Positions 54,049 through 63,294 of a DNA stretch of 64,000 bases are shown here, in pieces. Origin of the DNA: Marinobacter alexandrii (GTDB taxonomy: Bacteria > Bacteroidota > Bacteroidia > Cytophagales > Cyclobacteriaceae); NCBI GenBank assembly GCA_039984955.1, contig JBDWTN010000007.1, forward strand, positions 1,868,501 to 1,932,500. Direction: 5' to 3'. Both the position numbers and the translations under genes were made by a program. Positions within the stretch are counted from its first letter, which is position 1, and every line of letters begins with the position of its first letter. Under the pieces are notes generated by a model. It searched no databases and was not told the origin of the DNA. It was given only the letters and a program-made list of their open reading frames with translations.

Positions 54049-54834
54049 ATGCATCCGGAACTCTTTACAATTGGTGATTTTACGATTCATACCTACGGGT
54101 TCATGATCATGATAGGAGCTACGCTTGGATTTTTTTATATGACCTATTCTGTAAAAAAAGACTTGGGTATTGAGCGTGAAAAGATTCAGAACCTTGCCAT
54201 CCTGATTATATTATTTGCCTTCATTGGCGGCAAGCTTTTCTTTTATCTGGAAGACCCTTCCTTCTATTTTGGGTCATGGAAGAATATGAAACAGAACTTT
54301 CGTACTGGTTTTGTTTTCTATGGCTCACTCCTTTTTGCTATTCCCATCATTGTATGGTACTTCAAGAAAGAAAAATGGCCTCTTTGGCCACTAATGGATC
54401 GGCTAGCTATCACAGCATGCATCATCCATGGGTTAGGAAGGTTGGGATGTTTTTTCGCTGGATGCTGCCATGGAACGCCCACAGATGCGCTTTGGGGCAT
54501 AACGTTTACAAATCCAGCTTCTCAAGCTGAACCGCTACACACTCCTCTCCACCCAACTCAACTTTATTCTGCTACTTTAATCTTTGGCATTCTTGTGATT
54601 TTGCTGATGTTCAAAAGACATAAGCGTTTTGAAGGACAGCTATTCTTTATTTACATCATTTTATATGCTTTTGGACGGGGAATCATAGAATTCTTCCGTG
54701 GAGATGAGGCGAGAGGATACATTATTGATGGAGTACTTTCTCACTCACAGTTTATCAGTATAGGTGTGATTGCCGTTACTGCTTGGTTCTATTTAAGGTT
54801 TAAGAAGAAGGCTAAGTTTAAGAGAGAAGAGTAA
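54049..54834 (+). CDS. lgt: Prolipoprotein diacylglyceryl transferase family protein
   Basis: The 261-residue protein has about seven membrane helices and the Lgt fold: FTIHTYGFMIMIGATLGF at the N-terminus, RLGCFFAGCCHGTPTD after R131, LHPTQLYSA and FGRGIIEFFRGDEARG with its conserved arginines. Lgt transfers diacylglycerol from phosphatidylglycerol to the lipobox cysteine. The canonical R-x-GNFxN segment is here GRLGCFFAGCCHG, a variant I associate with a second Lgt-like group, so this may be a paralogue with another substrate. The gene symbol is therefore tentative. Confidence 0.85.
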   Translation: MHPELFTIGDFTIHTYGFMIMIGATLGFFYMTYSVKKDLGIEREKIQNLAILIILFAFIGGKLFFYLEDPSFYFGSWKNMKQNFRTGFVFYGSLLFAIPIIVWYFKKEKWPLWPLMDRLAITACIIHGLGRLGCFFAGCCHGTPTDALWGITFTNPASQAEPLHTPLHPTQLYSATLIFGILVILLMFKRHKRFEGQLFFIYIILYAFGRGIIEFFRGDEARGYIIDGVLSHSQFISIGVIAVTAWFYLRFKKKAKFKREE

Positions 54835-55026
54835 GAGTTGTGAATTGTGACGGATTGAATAAGAAAATAAAGTTCTGATCTTACATTAATTACCACGTTT
54901 AGGAAAAAACATGGCAAAACATGCTGTAAAACCTATCCGTTTTATGGTATTTTTTTAAAATGTTAGATAAACTTGTAAATACCTAGAATAGCTTCATCTT
55001 TCAATTTTTCAAAACCTAATCATCAT

Positions 55027-56298
55027 ATGAAATCACTGAACCCTCTATTCTTACTTATTTTTTTGAGCCTCTTTTTGTTTACCTGTACTCAATCAGAATA
55101 GGTTGAGCTCCAATTTGAGGAGATTGTTGAACTTGTGAACCCTCAAGACGATGATCAACTTTTTGGACTCATGAGGAATTTTAATAACACATCTGAAAGA
55201 GGGCGAACCACGTTTGATTTCGAATCAAACAAGATTGGAGATTTAGATCTTGAGAAGGTGATGAAGACTCATATTGATCCTAATAGACGAGGAGCGCATT
55301 ATTCGATCCCAATAAAAAGTGAAGTTTCTGGAACTAAAGAATATTTAGTACTGGAGCCTACAAACGATGGATATGTAGGATACATTCAACACTTTGAATT
55401 TGAGTTTTCTCTGTTTAGTCTATCCACATTTACCGGTACTCATCAGATTCTTGATCTGAATAGAAATATTCAATCTTCATCTTATTATGAAAATGGAGAA
55501 GAAGTCACTCATGTGAATGCGAATGGCCGGACAGATAGTGATGATAATACTCTTTCTCTACCAGACTGCTGTGACTGTGGATATATATGGCTTGATGGGG
55601 GCCCAATAGATAGTGACGGAGATGGTTTAAATGACGGTAATGCTGCTGTAAGAGCATGGCACTGTGATTGCGGTGATGCGCATTGCAGAGGCGGTGGAGG
55701 TAATACTGGTGGACCAACTTTGGGAGGAGGTGGAGGACTAGGAACTCCACTACCTGAAAGACCGGAAAGAACAGGAGGGGGTTCTAGTGGAGGTTCAGGA
55801 GGTACGATTGGAGTAGCTGATGATTGTGGGACAGGCGGAATTGGTGGAGCAAATGGGAATTGTATTGAAATAGTTAGTCTTGATGAAGATCAAGAGTCTT
55901 TTCCCAAAATTTCCTACGATGACTCAAGTGATTCCCGAAAAGCAGCACAAATCATGAATTATCTTCGGTATTGCAAGAAAAATAATATAAACGGGAACAC
56001 TAGAAGTATATTCTCTGATTTGCCTAACACAGTTTATGATCGATTTAGTGCAATTATTAAAATAGGTGGCAAGAATATTAGTATTACGTACACAGAAATC
56101 ATGATTGATTCTGACTTAAGTACGTTTAAAAGTACTATGTATGATTATACGCATCAGTTTTTAAAAAGGGGAGTTTTACACCGGAATATTGAATATGCTG
56201 TAGATTGCAATGGGTGTTCCCATCCGGCAAGAAGTATTTTAATACAAGTAAAAGAATCTGATTTTAGTGTTGTTTTTGATTTTTTAAATGGAAATTAG
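55027..56298 (+). pseudogene. Lipoprotein gene interrupted by an in-frame amber codon
   Basis: From the ATG at 55027 the frame encodes a lipoprotein signal (NPLFLLIFLSLFLFTCT), then a TAG at 55099-55101 just after the lipobox cysteine. The same frame then runs open to 56298, with a possible GTG restart at 55135 giving 387 residues but no signal. The downstream part has a Cys-rich region (LPDCCDCGYIWLDGG), a calcium-binding-like DSDGDGLNDG, WHCDCGDAHCRGGGG and a glycine linker, then a C-terminal domain with CNGCSHP. One base change would restore a lipoprotein of about 423 residues. It abuts the next lipoprotein gene. The family is not recognised. Confidence 0.7.
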
Positions 56299-57009
56299 AT
56301 GAATTTAAAAACAATACTCCTCTTCTTCTTGACTTTGTCTCTATTTCCTAGTTGTGATCAAGTAAAGTCCAGTAAAACTGAAAGTGAAGAATATGCGAGA
56401 CCAATAGATGATTCTGTATCTATAGAGCCATCTATTTATCCAGATTATCGCATGCTAGATACTATTCCCAAACCGATCTGGATGATGTTACAGAAACCTC
56501 CAACTCAGTATGATTCTATTGAGCTTGATAATTTAGAATTTGATGAAATCATTTTTGATTTTAAAAAAATCATTTTTGAAGATGAAGGATCAAAACTTGA
56601 GAAAAAAGCAACGACAAAAACATCAATTGAAGCTGATGACGTCTGCCTAACTTTAAATAATCATGATGAAGTGAAAAATCTCTTTTTTGAAGGATTGAAG
56701 TATAAAAAAATAGGAGATATAGTTTACCTACAAGAGATTGACTTTAGAGTATCTGAGAATAAATTAATTCTTGACGAGTTAAAAGTAGATAATAAAACAA
56801 CCAAAGATTCTTTAGCAAAGTTGTTTCCTAACTCATTTCAATGGAGAAATTACGGAATCACTTGGGTGCCGTCAATCCTTGAAGCTGAGGAAAGTGCAAA
56901 CTTTAGTTTCATGACATTAAAGGTTTCAAATCGTAAAGCTCTAATTAGGCTTAATTTTCTTGATAACAATCTATTTTATTGTGATATCATATATGAATGT
57001 CATAAATAA
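56299..57009 (+). CDS. Putative lipoprotein of unknown function
   Basis: The 236-residue protein has a lipoprotein signal (MNLKTILLFFLTLSLFPSC, lipobox ending Cys19). Its mature part is rich in acidic residues and isoleucine, with LDNLEFDEIIFDFKKIIFED and a C-terminal strand region LFYCDIIYECHK. I recognise no family. It starts immediately after the stop of the amber-interrupted lipoprotein, so the two form one operon and perhaps one surface complex. Confidence 0.72.
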   Translation: MNLKTILLFFLTLSLFPSCDQVKSSKTESEEYARPIDDSVSIEPSIYPDYRMLDTIPKPIWMMLQKPPTQYDSIELDNLEFDEIIFDFKKIIFEDEGSKLEKKATTKTSIEADDVCLTLNNHDEVKNLFFEGLKYKKIGDIVYLQEIDFRVSENKLILDELKVDNKTTKDSLAKLFPNSFQWRNYGITWVPSILEAEESANFSFMTLKVSNRKALIRLNFLDNNLFYCDIIYECHK

Positions 57010-57075
57010 AGCGTGATAAATTATCAATATATCTTGTTGGGAAAATACTAATATTGGCCAGGATCTGATGCTGAT

Positions 57076-57960
57076 TCAAAAAGAACTAAATCTCAGCTTC
57101 AATGCCTTTGGCAGCACCTTAATCTCAAAAGGTGGCTGACCCATTCTCTCGCCATCTATATGTGCAAATAGAGCGTCATTTCCTGCTATGCTTACTTTTT
57201 TAGCTTTGTAAAAACTGACTTCACTCATCGATCCATGTGTGCCTCCCGATAGCTTTCCAACATTCAAAAACCTTCTGAATCCAGATACTTTGCCTATTTC
57301 ACATATTTCTAATAAGCCATCATCAATCTTTGCCTCTGGCATCAACTTAAAACCTCCTCCGAATGTGGTTCCATTGCCTATAGTTAGTAGAATAAGTTCC
57401 TTTTTAAAGGAATAATCATCGATTTTATATTGAAAGGAACGCTCCCGATAACCTCCAAGAATACGAAGCACATGGTAATAATAGGCAGTATGACCTTTCA
57501 GAAGAGGAACACGCTTGGATACCATATCTTCAACAATTTGACCATCGAATCCGATACCTACACCATTCACAAACTTTCGGTCATTGCACTGACCAAGATC
57601 TATCTGTTTTACCTGACCATAAATAGCTGTTTGTATTTGATCTTCTAGATTTTTCCCGATTGAAATATTCTTTACAAAATCATCTCCTGTTCCAGCAGGT
57701 ATTATGGAGACCGGTATATCAAATTTTAATCCGTTGATTGATTCATTAATGGTTCCATCACCACCAATAATGATAAGATCGGTAAAAGACCCATCCAGGT
57801 TTTCAGCTACTGATTTAGTTGCATTTTGAGTTTGAATAGTATCAAAAGAATGATGATCAATACCTTCATGGAAAAGTCTTTTCTTGAGAGAGTTTGTAAT
57901 CTTCTCAGATTTACCCCCGGAAAAAGGGTTTGAAATGATAAAGACTTTTCTTTCCGTCAT
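57076..57960 (-). CDS. Diacylglycerol kinase-like lipid kinase
   Basis: The 294-residue protein matches the YegS/DgkB group: FIISNPFSGGKSEK at the N-terminus, the nucleotide-binding IIGGDGTINESINGL, the AGTGDDFVKN motif (G-T-G-D-D instead of G-T-x-N-D) and a C-terminal GGFKLMPEAKIDDGLLEI. It should phosphorylate diacylglycerol, or another membrane lipid such as a ceramide or sphingoid base, which are common in Bacteroidota. It follows the PLP enzyme gene by four bases and is likely cotranscribed with it. Confidence 0.92.
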   Translation of the reverse strand: MTERKVFIISNPFSGGKSEKITNSLKKRLFHEGIDHHSFDTIQTQNATKSVAENLDGSFTDLIIIGGDGTINESINGLKFDIPVSIIPAGTGDDFVKNISIGKNLEDQIQTAIYGQVKQIDLGQCNDRKFVNGVGIGFDGQIVEDMVSKRVPLLKGHTAYYYHVLRILGGYRERSFQYKIDDYSFKKELILLTIGNGTTFGGGFKLMPEAKIDDGLLEICEIGKVSGFRRFLNVGKLSGGTHGSMSEVSFYKAKKVSIAGNDALFAHIDGERMGQPPFEIKVLPKALKLRFSSF

Positions 57961-57964
57961 AAAA

Positions 57965-58915
57965 TCAGAAAGGTAGCTTGGTCAAGTCTACATTACCTCC
58001 TGTAAGAATAACACCTACACGTTTCTCTTTGAAGAGTTCCTTGTTCTTTAGAATTGCGGCAAATGGAACAGCGCATGAAGGCTCAATCACAATTTTCATT
58101 CGCTCCCAAATCAGCTTCATGGCAGAGACGATTTCTTTTTCAGTAACTGGAAGTACTTCCTTTACGTGATCCTTTAAGATGTCGAAATTCTTCTGACCAA
58201 CTGTTGTTTTCAAACCATCTGCGATCGTATCTGAAGATTTATTGGGAATAATTTTTCCTGCCTTTAATGATTGATATGCATCATCAACGGCTTCCGGCTC
58301 TCCAAGATAAACTTCCATGTTTGGATCAAGAAAGTGTGCTACTAGACATGTGCCCGCAGCTAATCCTCCGCCACCGACTGGACTAATGATTGCGTCCAAA
58401 TCATCTACCTCTTCAATCAGTTCTTTGGCGGCTGACGCCTGACCAGCGATAATATTATAGTCATCAAAAGGATGAATGAGTATGGCGCCTGTCTTCTTTA
58501 CAATGTCTTCACATGTCTTCGTTCGTGATTGATCATTGGGTTCACAGAAAATGACTTCTGCATTGTATCCTTTCACCGCATCAATCTTCACCTTTGACGC
58601 ATTTTTTGGCATCACTACGTATGCTTTTGATCCGGCCAATTTAGCAGCAAGTGCTACTGCCTGACCGTGATTCCCAGAAGAGTGACAAGCAAAGCCATTG
58701 GCACGGTCTTCAGGGCGATAGCTGAAGATCGCATTAGCTGCTCCTCTCATCTTAAAAGCACCTACTTTTTGAAAGTTTTCACACTTGAAGAAGATATGAC
58801 ATCCTGCTATTTCATCGATGTTTTTAGACGTCATTACAGGCGTTTGGATAATGTACTTCGAGATTCGCTGATGCGTACGCTTGATGTCAGAGAAGGAAGG
58901 GATTGTGGTGAGCAT
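57965..58915 (-). CDS. PLP-dependent threonine dehydratase/serine racemase family enzyme
   Basis: The 316-residue enzyme has the fold-type II PLP motifs: Lys55 in KVGAFKMRGAANA forms the Schiff base, SSGNHGQAVALAA holds the phosphate, and the glycine loop is SPVGGGGLAAGT. It lacks the C-terminal ACT regulatory domain of biosynthetic IlvA, so it is a short catabolic threonine/serine dehydratase or a serine racemase. The start at the ATG at 58915 is chosen over a TTG at 58927. Sequence alone does not settle which reaction dominates. Confidence 0.92.
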   Translation of the reverse strand: MLTTIPSFSDIKRTHQRISKYIIQTPVMTSKNIDEIAGCHIFFKCENFQKVGAFKMRGAANAIFSYRPEDRANGFACHSSGNHGQAVALAAKLAGSKAYVVMPKNASKVKIDAVKGYNAEVIFCEPNDQSRTKTCEDIVKKTGAILIHPFDDYNIIAGQASAAKELIEEVDDLDAIISPVGGGGLAAGTCLVAHFLDPNMEVYLGEPEAVDDAYQSLKAGKIIPNKSSDTIADGLKTTVGQKNFDILKDHVKEVLPVTEKEIVSAMKLIWERMKIVIEPSCAVPFAAILKNKELFKEKRVGVILTGGNVDLTKLPF

Positions 58916-58966
58916 AGTATTGGACAAATCCTTATTAAATTGATTGACAAATTTACTCGAATCTAG

Positions 58967-59399
58967 TTCCCCCTTGAGGGGGTTAGGGGGTGATATTATT
59001 ATGATAAATTATTCTAATAACAACTACAACAAAAATTTAAAGCAATATGCACGAGAACTAAGAAAAAATCCAGCTAAATCAAAACAGTTATGTGGCGAGA
59101 AGTACTTGGCGAAAAAAGAATGATGGGTTTTCGATTCTTAAGACAAAGGCCCATCGGAAATTTTATCGTAGATTTTTTCTGTAAGGATTTGAAGCTAATC
59201 ATCGAGGTAGATGGATATAGCCATCATATCGAAGAAGTAGCAATAAAAGATCAAAAGCGAGAAAAGAAACTAATTGAAATGTGATATGAAATTCTTCGAT
59301 TCGAGGACTCTGAAGTTTTATCTGATATCAACAATGTGATTAGGACAATCGAAAATTGGATTCTCGATAAAGTCACCCCCTAGTCCCCTCAAGGGGGAA
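58967..59399. mobile_element. Inverted-repeat-bounded unit carrying a decayed DUF559 gene
   Basis: Arms 58967-58993 and 59373-59399 are 27-bp inverted repeats with two mismatches, each made of a CCCCCTTGAGGGG core, itself a small dyad, followed by TAGGGGGTGA. They enclose a single DUF559 gene, whose stop codon lies inside the right arm. The same kind of GC-rich motif next to DUF559 genes is, as I recall, common in Bacteroidota genomes. No transposase is present, so movement would need help in trans. Confidence 0.65.
59001..59383 (+). pseudogene. DUF559 (Vsr-like) nuclease, frameshifted and with a nonsense codon
   Basis: The gene begins MINYSNNNYNKNLKQYARELR, then a two-base insertion near 59088-59091 shifts the frame. 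The following frame carries the DUF559 core GFRFLRQRPIGNFIVDFFC, DLKLIIEVDGYSHH with the D/E nuclease residues, ending at a TGA (59282-59284). Beyond it the same frame continues with YEILRFEDSEVLSDINNVI to the TAG at 59381-59383. Correcting the insertion and the TGA (a G-to-T change from GGA) would give a normal protein of about 125 residues. It is inactive as it stands. Confidence 0.85.
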
Positions 59400-59459
59400 A
59401 TAAGTATCATCCTAAAATAAGTTAAACATAGTAATCCTGACATAAGTTAATAGTTGTTG

Positions 59460-60185
59460 TTAGCGTTTCATCAAGATAAAATCTTCAAGACTTTTGATCG
59501 ATTCTCCGTCTATGGTTTGATCCAACCTGAAATGAATTCTGCGGCCTTCAAGCGTGGTGAAATCAATGATAGTAAATCCCATATTTTCATTAAATAGAAA
59601 TTTTGCTTTGGATGTGCCGACGGATGATTTTGCTTCAGCTTCTATGGCAAAGAAGCTAGTCTTTATTTTCTCAGTGTCAACAACCTTCTCCTCTACAACC
59701 TTATAGCTGATTTCAAAAAGTAGATTTCCAGTCCATTTCCCTTGAGACCACTCATCTCCAACCTTCAACTTTTCATGCCAGACGTCTCCGTCTTTTATAG
59801 GAAATTTTACATACGGAAATGGGCATGTTTCAAGCACTTCAAAAAATGAGCTTCGTGGAGGATGAAGCCATAAGTTTTTAGCATTCTCCACAATACCTGT
59901 CGCCTGATATCTTCCATTATCAGGGTCATAAGAAATCACTACCTCTGTTTGGTTCTTATTTGTCCGTTTTGATTGCTTTACATCCAAAACTGTAAAAGTC
60001 ACCTGATCAGGGATATCCTCCCCTGGAATAGTTGTCGTTACAATGTACATAAAACTTCTCCCTGAAACGAAGAGTTTGTTATCAGCATCAACATCCTTCT
60101 TTTCAATAAAAACTCCCTCGTACTGCTGTCCTAAAAGACCTAAGGTGCTAAATAAGCAGAAAAAAATCAGACTCTTTCTCATCAT
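59460..60185 (-). CDS. Secreted protein of unknown function, coupled to polA
   Basis: The 241-residue protein has a signal peptide (KSLIFFCLFSTLGLLGQ) and a strand-rich mature part with YEGVFIEKKDVDADNKLFVS, KDGDVWHEKLKVGDEWSQGK, FEISYKVVEEKVVDTEKIKT and a final IDFTTLEGRRIHFRLDQ. The GDVWHEKLKVGDEW stretch resembles envelope proteins of the DUF3108 kind, but I am not sure of the family. Its ATG overlaps the polA stop (TAATG at 60183-60187), so it is cotranslated with polA for no obvious functional reason. Confidence 0.7.
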   Translation of the reverse strand: MMRKSLIFFCLFSTLGLLGQQYEGVFIEKKDVDADNKLFVSGRSFMYIVTTTIPGEDIPDQVTFTVLDVKQSKRTNKNQTEVVISYDPDNGRYQATGIVENAKNLWLHPPRSSFFEVLETCPFPYVKFPIKDGDVWHEKLKVGDEWSQGKWTGNLLFEISYKVVEEKVVDTEKIKTSFFAIEAEAKSSVGTSKAKFLFNENMGFTIIDFTTLEGRRIHFRLDQTIDGESIKSLEDFILMKR

Positions 60186-62944
60186 TAATGAGCCTCAAGC
60201 CAATTCACACCCACGCCCATTCCTATTTCCATTGGAACTTCCAATGGATGAGCGTTTTTCATAAATTCTTCCACTTTTTTCATAAGTAGACCTTGCTCGT
60301 CTTTGTGCATGTCAAAGACCAATTCATCATGTACTTGCATGATCATTTTCGATTGAAGTTTTTCTTCCTGCATCCATGCATGGATATCTATCATGGCAAT
60401 TTTGATAATATCTGCTGCGCTTCCTTGAATAGGTGCGTTGATAGCATTACGTTCATCAAACCCTCGCATCGTGAAATTCCGGGAGTTGATATTTCTCAAG
60501 AAGCGCCTACGCCCAAGAATTGTCTCTACATATTCATCTTTCTTAGCTTTCTCAATCGTCTCATCCATATATTTCTTCACGTTTGGAAATTCTTTGAAAT
60601 AGGAGTCAATGATTTCCTGTGCTTCTCCTCTGGAGATATTTAAGTTTTGCGAAAGCCCATAAGCCGATATACCATAAATGATCCCAAAGTTCACTTCTTT
60701 GGCTTTTCGTCTCATGTTAGGCTCTACATTATCCAGATCTACACCAAATACTTTGGCAGCCGTATTTGCATGAATATCTCTTCCTTCTCTAAAAGCTTGG
60801 ACCATGCTTTCATCCTTTGAGAATGAAGCCATAATTCGCAGCTCAATCTGCGAGTAATCGGCAGCCATCATCAAGTGATGATCATCTTTAGCAATAAATG
60901 CTTTTCGAATTTCTCTTCCTTTTGCTGTTCGAATCGGGATATTTTGGAGGTTTGGGTTATTGGAACTCAAACGGCCAGTAGCAGCTACCGTCTGACGATA
61001 ATCAGTGTGAATTCGATCATCTGTTGGACTTATCAGCTTTGGTAATGCATCTACATAAGTAGATTTCAGTTTTTGATATTCTCTGAATTCCAGAATCTTG
61101 GCTGCAATTGGATGTTCATCCGCAAGTTTTGACAAAATATCTTCACCGGTTGCATACTGCCCTGTCTTCGTTTTTTTAGGTTTTTCAACAAGTTTCAAGC
61201 GATCAAACAAGATCTCTCCAAGCTGCTTTGGTGAACCTATGTTGAACTCTACTCCTGCAATTTCGAAGATTTCTTCCTGCGCTTTCCTACTTTCTTCATC
61301 CAACTCTCCCGACATCTTTTCTAGCGTATCAGTATCCACTTTCACCCCTTGATACTCCATGTCAGCAAGTACGAAGGACAGGGGTTCCTCTACTTCGTGC
61401 AGCAATTTTTCCAGCTTTCGTTCAGCTATTTCTTTTTCAATGGCTTCTTTTAGTTGAAGTGTGATATCTGCGTCCTCACAGGCATAATCGCTTACCTTTT
61501 TCGGGTCAATCTGATCGATGGTTTTTTGATTCTTCCCTTTTGGACCTACCAAAGACTCAAAAGAGATGGTTTTGTAATTGAGATAGGTTTCTGCTAGCCA
61601 ATCCATGCTATTGCTTGACTCTGGGTCTAACAAAAAGTGAGCTAACATGGTATCGAAAATCGGACCTCTTACACGCACATCATAGTTACGCATCACTTGA
61701 ATATCGTACTTAAGGTTTTGGCCTATTTTCCTGATCTCATCATTCTCTAAAACTTCCTTAAATGAGGATGCTACTTCTTGGGCTTTATCTCCGCATGAAA
61801 CATACCATGCTTCTCCTTTTTCAATGGCAAAAGCAATTCCAACGAGCTTGGCCTCACGGGTATCAAGACTTGTGGTCTCTGTATCGAAACAGAAAGACTC
61901 TTGTTGAGATAATTTCTCCACAAGAGACGTAATCTCACCTTCAGTTTCTACTAGGTGATACGTATGTTTCACAGTCTCAATGAATTCCTTACTACTCGCT
62001 GCTGGCTCGCTTTCACCACCTCCGTCAAAAAGACCCAACTGAGCCGTATCCGCTTTCTTTATTTCATTTTCTTCTTGAAAGACCCGCCTCGCAATGGTTT
62101 TGAATTCTAGTTCGTCAAAAATGGGCTGAAGAATATCTGGATTTGGATCCCCGTACTTTAATGCGTTTTCATCGAACTCAATAGGTGAATCAATGTTGAT
62201 GGTAGCCAGCTGCTTCGACATAATGCCTTGTTGGCCATGCTCCTGTACTCGTTTTTGCAAAGCGCCTTTTAGCTCGTCTACATGATCAATAATGCCTTGA
62301 ACAGAACCGTATTCTTTCAAAAGTTTAGAAGCTGTCTTATCTCCTATTCCTGGAATTCCTGGAATATTATCTACTGCATCTCCTTTGAGTCCCAAGACAT
62401 CTCTTACTTGATCTACATCATCAATATCGAACTTGGCAAGCACTTCAGGTATACCCATGATATCCACACCACTTCCCATCCTTCTTGGTTTGAAGAGTGA
62501 AATATTCTCATCCACCAATTGAGCAAAGTCTTTGTCTGGCGTCATCATAAAAACCTTGAACCCTTCCTTACCTGCTCTCTTCGCAATGGTACCAATCAGG
62601 TCGTCAGCTTCAAATCCATCTTTCATCAAAATAGGAATATTGAAACCCTCCACAATCTTGAGACAGTATGGAATGGCCACCTTAATTTCTTCAGGCTGCT
62701 CTTGTCTCGTCGCTTTATACTCCTTATATTCTTCATGTCTGAATGTCGGTGCATGTGTATCAAATGCTACACCTATATGAGTAGGATTTTCTTTAGTAAT
62801 AATCTCTAAAAGCGAGTTAGTAAACCCCAAAATAGCCCCTGTGTTGATGCCATTGGTCGTGAGTCTGGGGTTTTGGCTCATCGCAAAATGAGCACGATAG
62901 ATCAGTGCAAATGCATCGAGTAGGAAGAGTTTCTTTTCTGACAT
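60185..62944 (-). CDS. polA: DNA polymerase I
   Basis: The 919-residue protein has all three domains. The N-terminal 5'-3' exonuclease (1 to about 290) has LLDAFALIYRAHFA, GFEADDLIGT and the LGLKGDAVDNIPGIPGIGDK helix-hairpin-helix. The 3'-5' exonuclease keeps its catalytic residues in CFDTETTSLD and CEDADITLQL. The polymerase has RTDYRQT-like TDYRQTVAATGRLSS, motif A ADYSQIELR, the O-helix RRKAKEVNFGIIYG and motif C MQVHDELVFD. All active sites look intact, so it should proofread. It acts in lagging-strand maturation and repair. Confidence 0.97.
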   Translation of the reverse strand: MSEKKLFLLDAFALIYRAHFAMSQNPRLTTNGINTGAILGFTNSLLEIITKENPTHIGVAFDTHAPTFRHEEYKEYKATRQEQPEEIKVAIPYCLKIVEGFNIPILMKDGFEADDLIGTIAKRAGKEGFKVFMMTPDKDFAQLVDENISLFKPRRMGSGVDIMGIPEVLAKFDIDDVDQVRDVLGLKGDAVDNIPGIPGIGDKTASKLLKEYGSVQGIIDHVDELKGALQKRVQEHGQQGIMSKQLATINIDSPIEFDENALKYGDPNPDILQPIFDELEFKTIARRVFQEENEIKKADTAQLGLFDGGGESEPAASSKEFIETVKHTYHLVETEGEITSLVEKLSQQESFCFDTETTSLDTREAKLVGIAFAIEKGEAWYVSCGDKAQEVASSFKEVLENDEIRKIGQNLKYDIQVMRNYDVRVRGPIFDTMLAHFLLDPESSNSMDWLAETYLNYKTISFESLVGPKGKNQKTIDQIDPKKVSDYACEDADITLQLKEAIEKEIAERKLEKLLHEVEEPLSFVLADMEYQGVKVDTDTLEKMSGELDEESRKAQEEIFEIAGVEFNIGSPKQLGEILFDRLKLVEKPKKTKTGQYATGEDILSKLADEHPIAAKILEFREYQKLKSTYVDALPKLISPTDDRIHTDYRQTVAATGRLSSNNPNLQNIPIRTAKGREIRKAFIAKDDHHLMMAADYSQIELRIMASFSKDESMVQAFREGRDIHANTAAKVFGVDLDNVEPNMRRKAKEVNFGIIYGISAYGLSQNLNISRGEAQEIIDSYFKEFPNVKKYMDETIEKAKKDEYVETILGRRRFLRNINSRNFTMRGFDERNAINAPIQGSAADIIKIAMIDIHAWMQEEKLQSKMIMQVHDELVFDMHKDEQGLLMKKVEEFMKNAHPLEVPMEIGMGVGVNWLEAH

Positions 62945-62999
62945 GAGGTAAAGGTAATTGAGGGGTTGGCAAAAACTTTCATCTGATTATATCTAAAAA

Positions 63000-63259
63000 C
63001 CTAAACCAGGTTTAAAATTTTGCCTCAGTTTCAACTGATTACTAGTAGAAGAATTGAGAAATACATATTGGAGTATCAGGATATTTCAAGCGGAAATAAT
63101 GAATTTCATACCAAAATCAGTCATTTTTTCTCACAAGCCCTGTTCACACCATCTTCGCCTCGAAAATTTATCAAAGGACTTGCCATTCATCTAAATTTTC
63201 AAAACGAATCCGTCGCAAACAGAACTTGCTGAGGCTAATATTTGTAAACCGGGTTTAGG
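63000..63259. mobile_element. 260-base element with imperfect terminal inverted repeats
   Basis: The ends 63000-63028 and 63229-63259 are inverted copies: CCTAAACCAGGTTT against CCTAAACCCGGTTT, then a less perfect AT-rich stretch, then an identical GCCTCAG. The interior is one open frame (63020-63232, about 70 residues, TTG start) whose start and stop lie within the terminal repeats. That frame has no family I recognise and may not be translated. The element sits between the divergent polA and the phosphatase-fold gene, with nothing else in that 350-base interval. It looks like a MITE. Confidence 0.5.
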
Positions 63260-63294
63260 CTAAAAATACTAATTTCAAGCAGTTTAGCTTTTAT

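Noticed and set aside
60293-60643. 116-codon plus-strand frame inside polA
   Set aside because: Antisense to polymerase motifs B and C.
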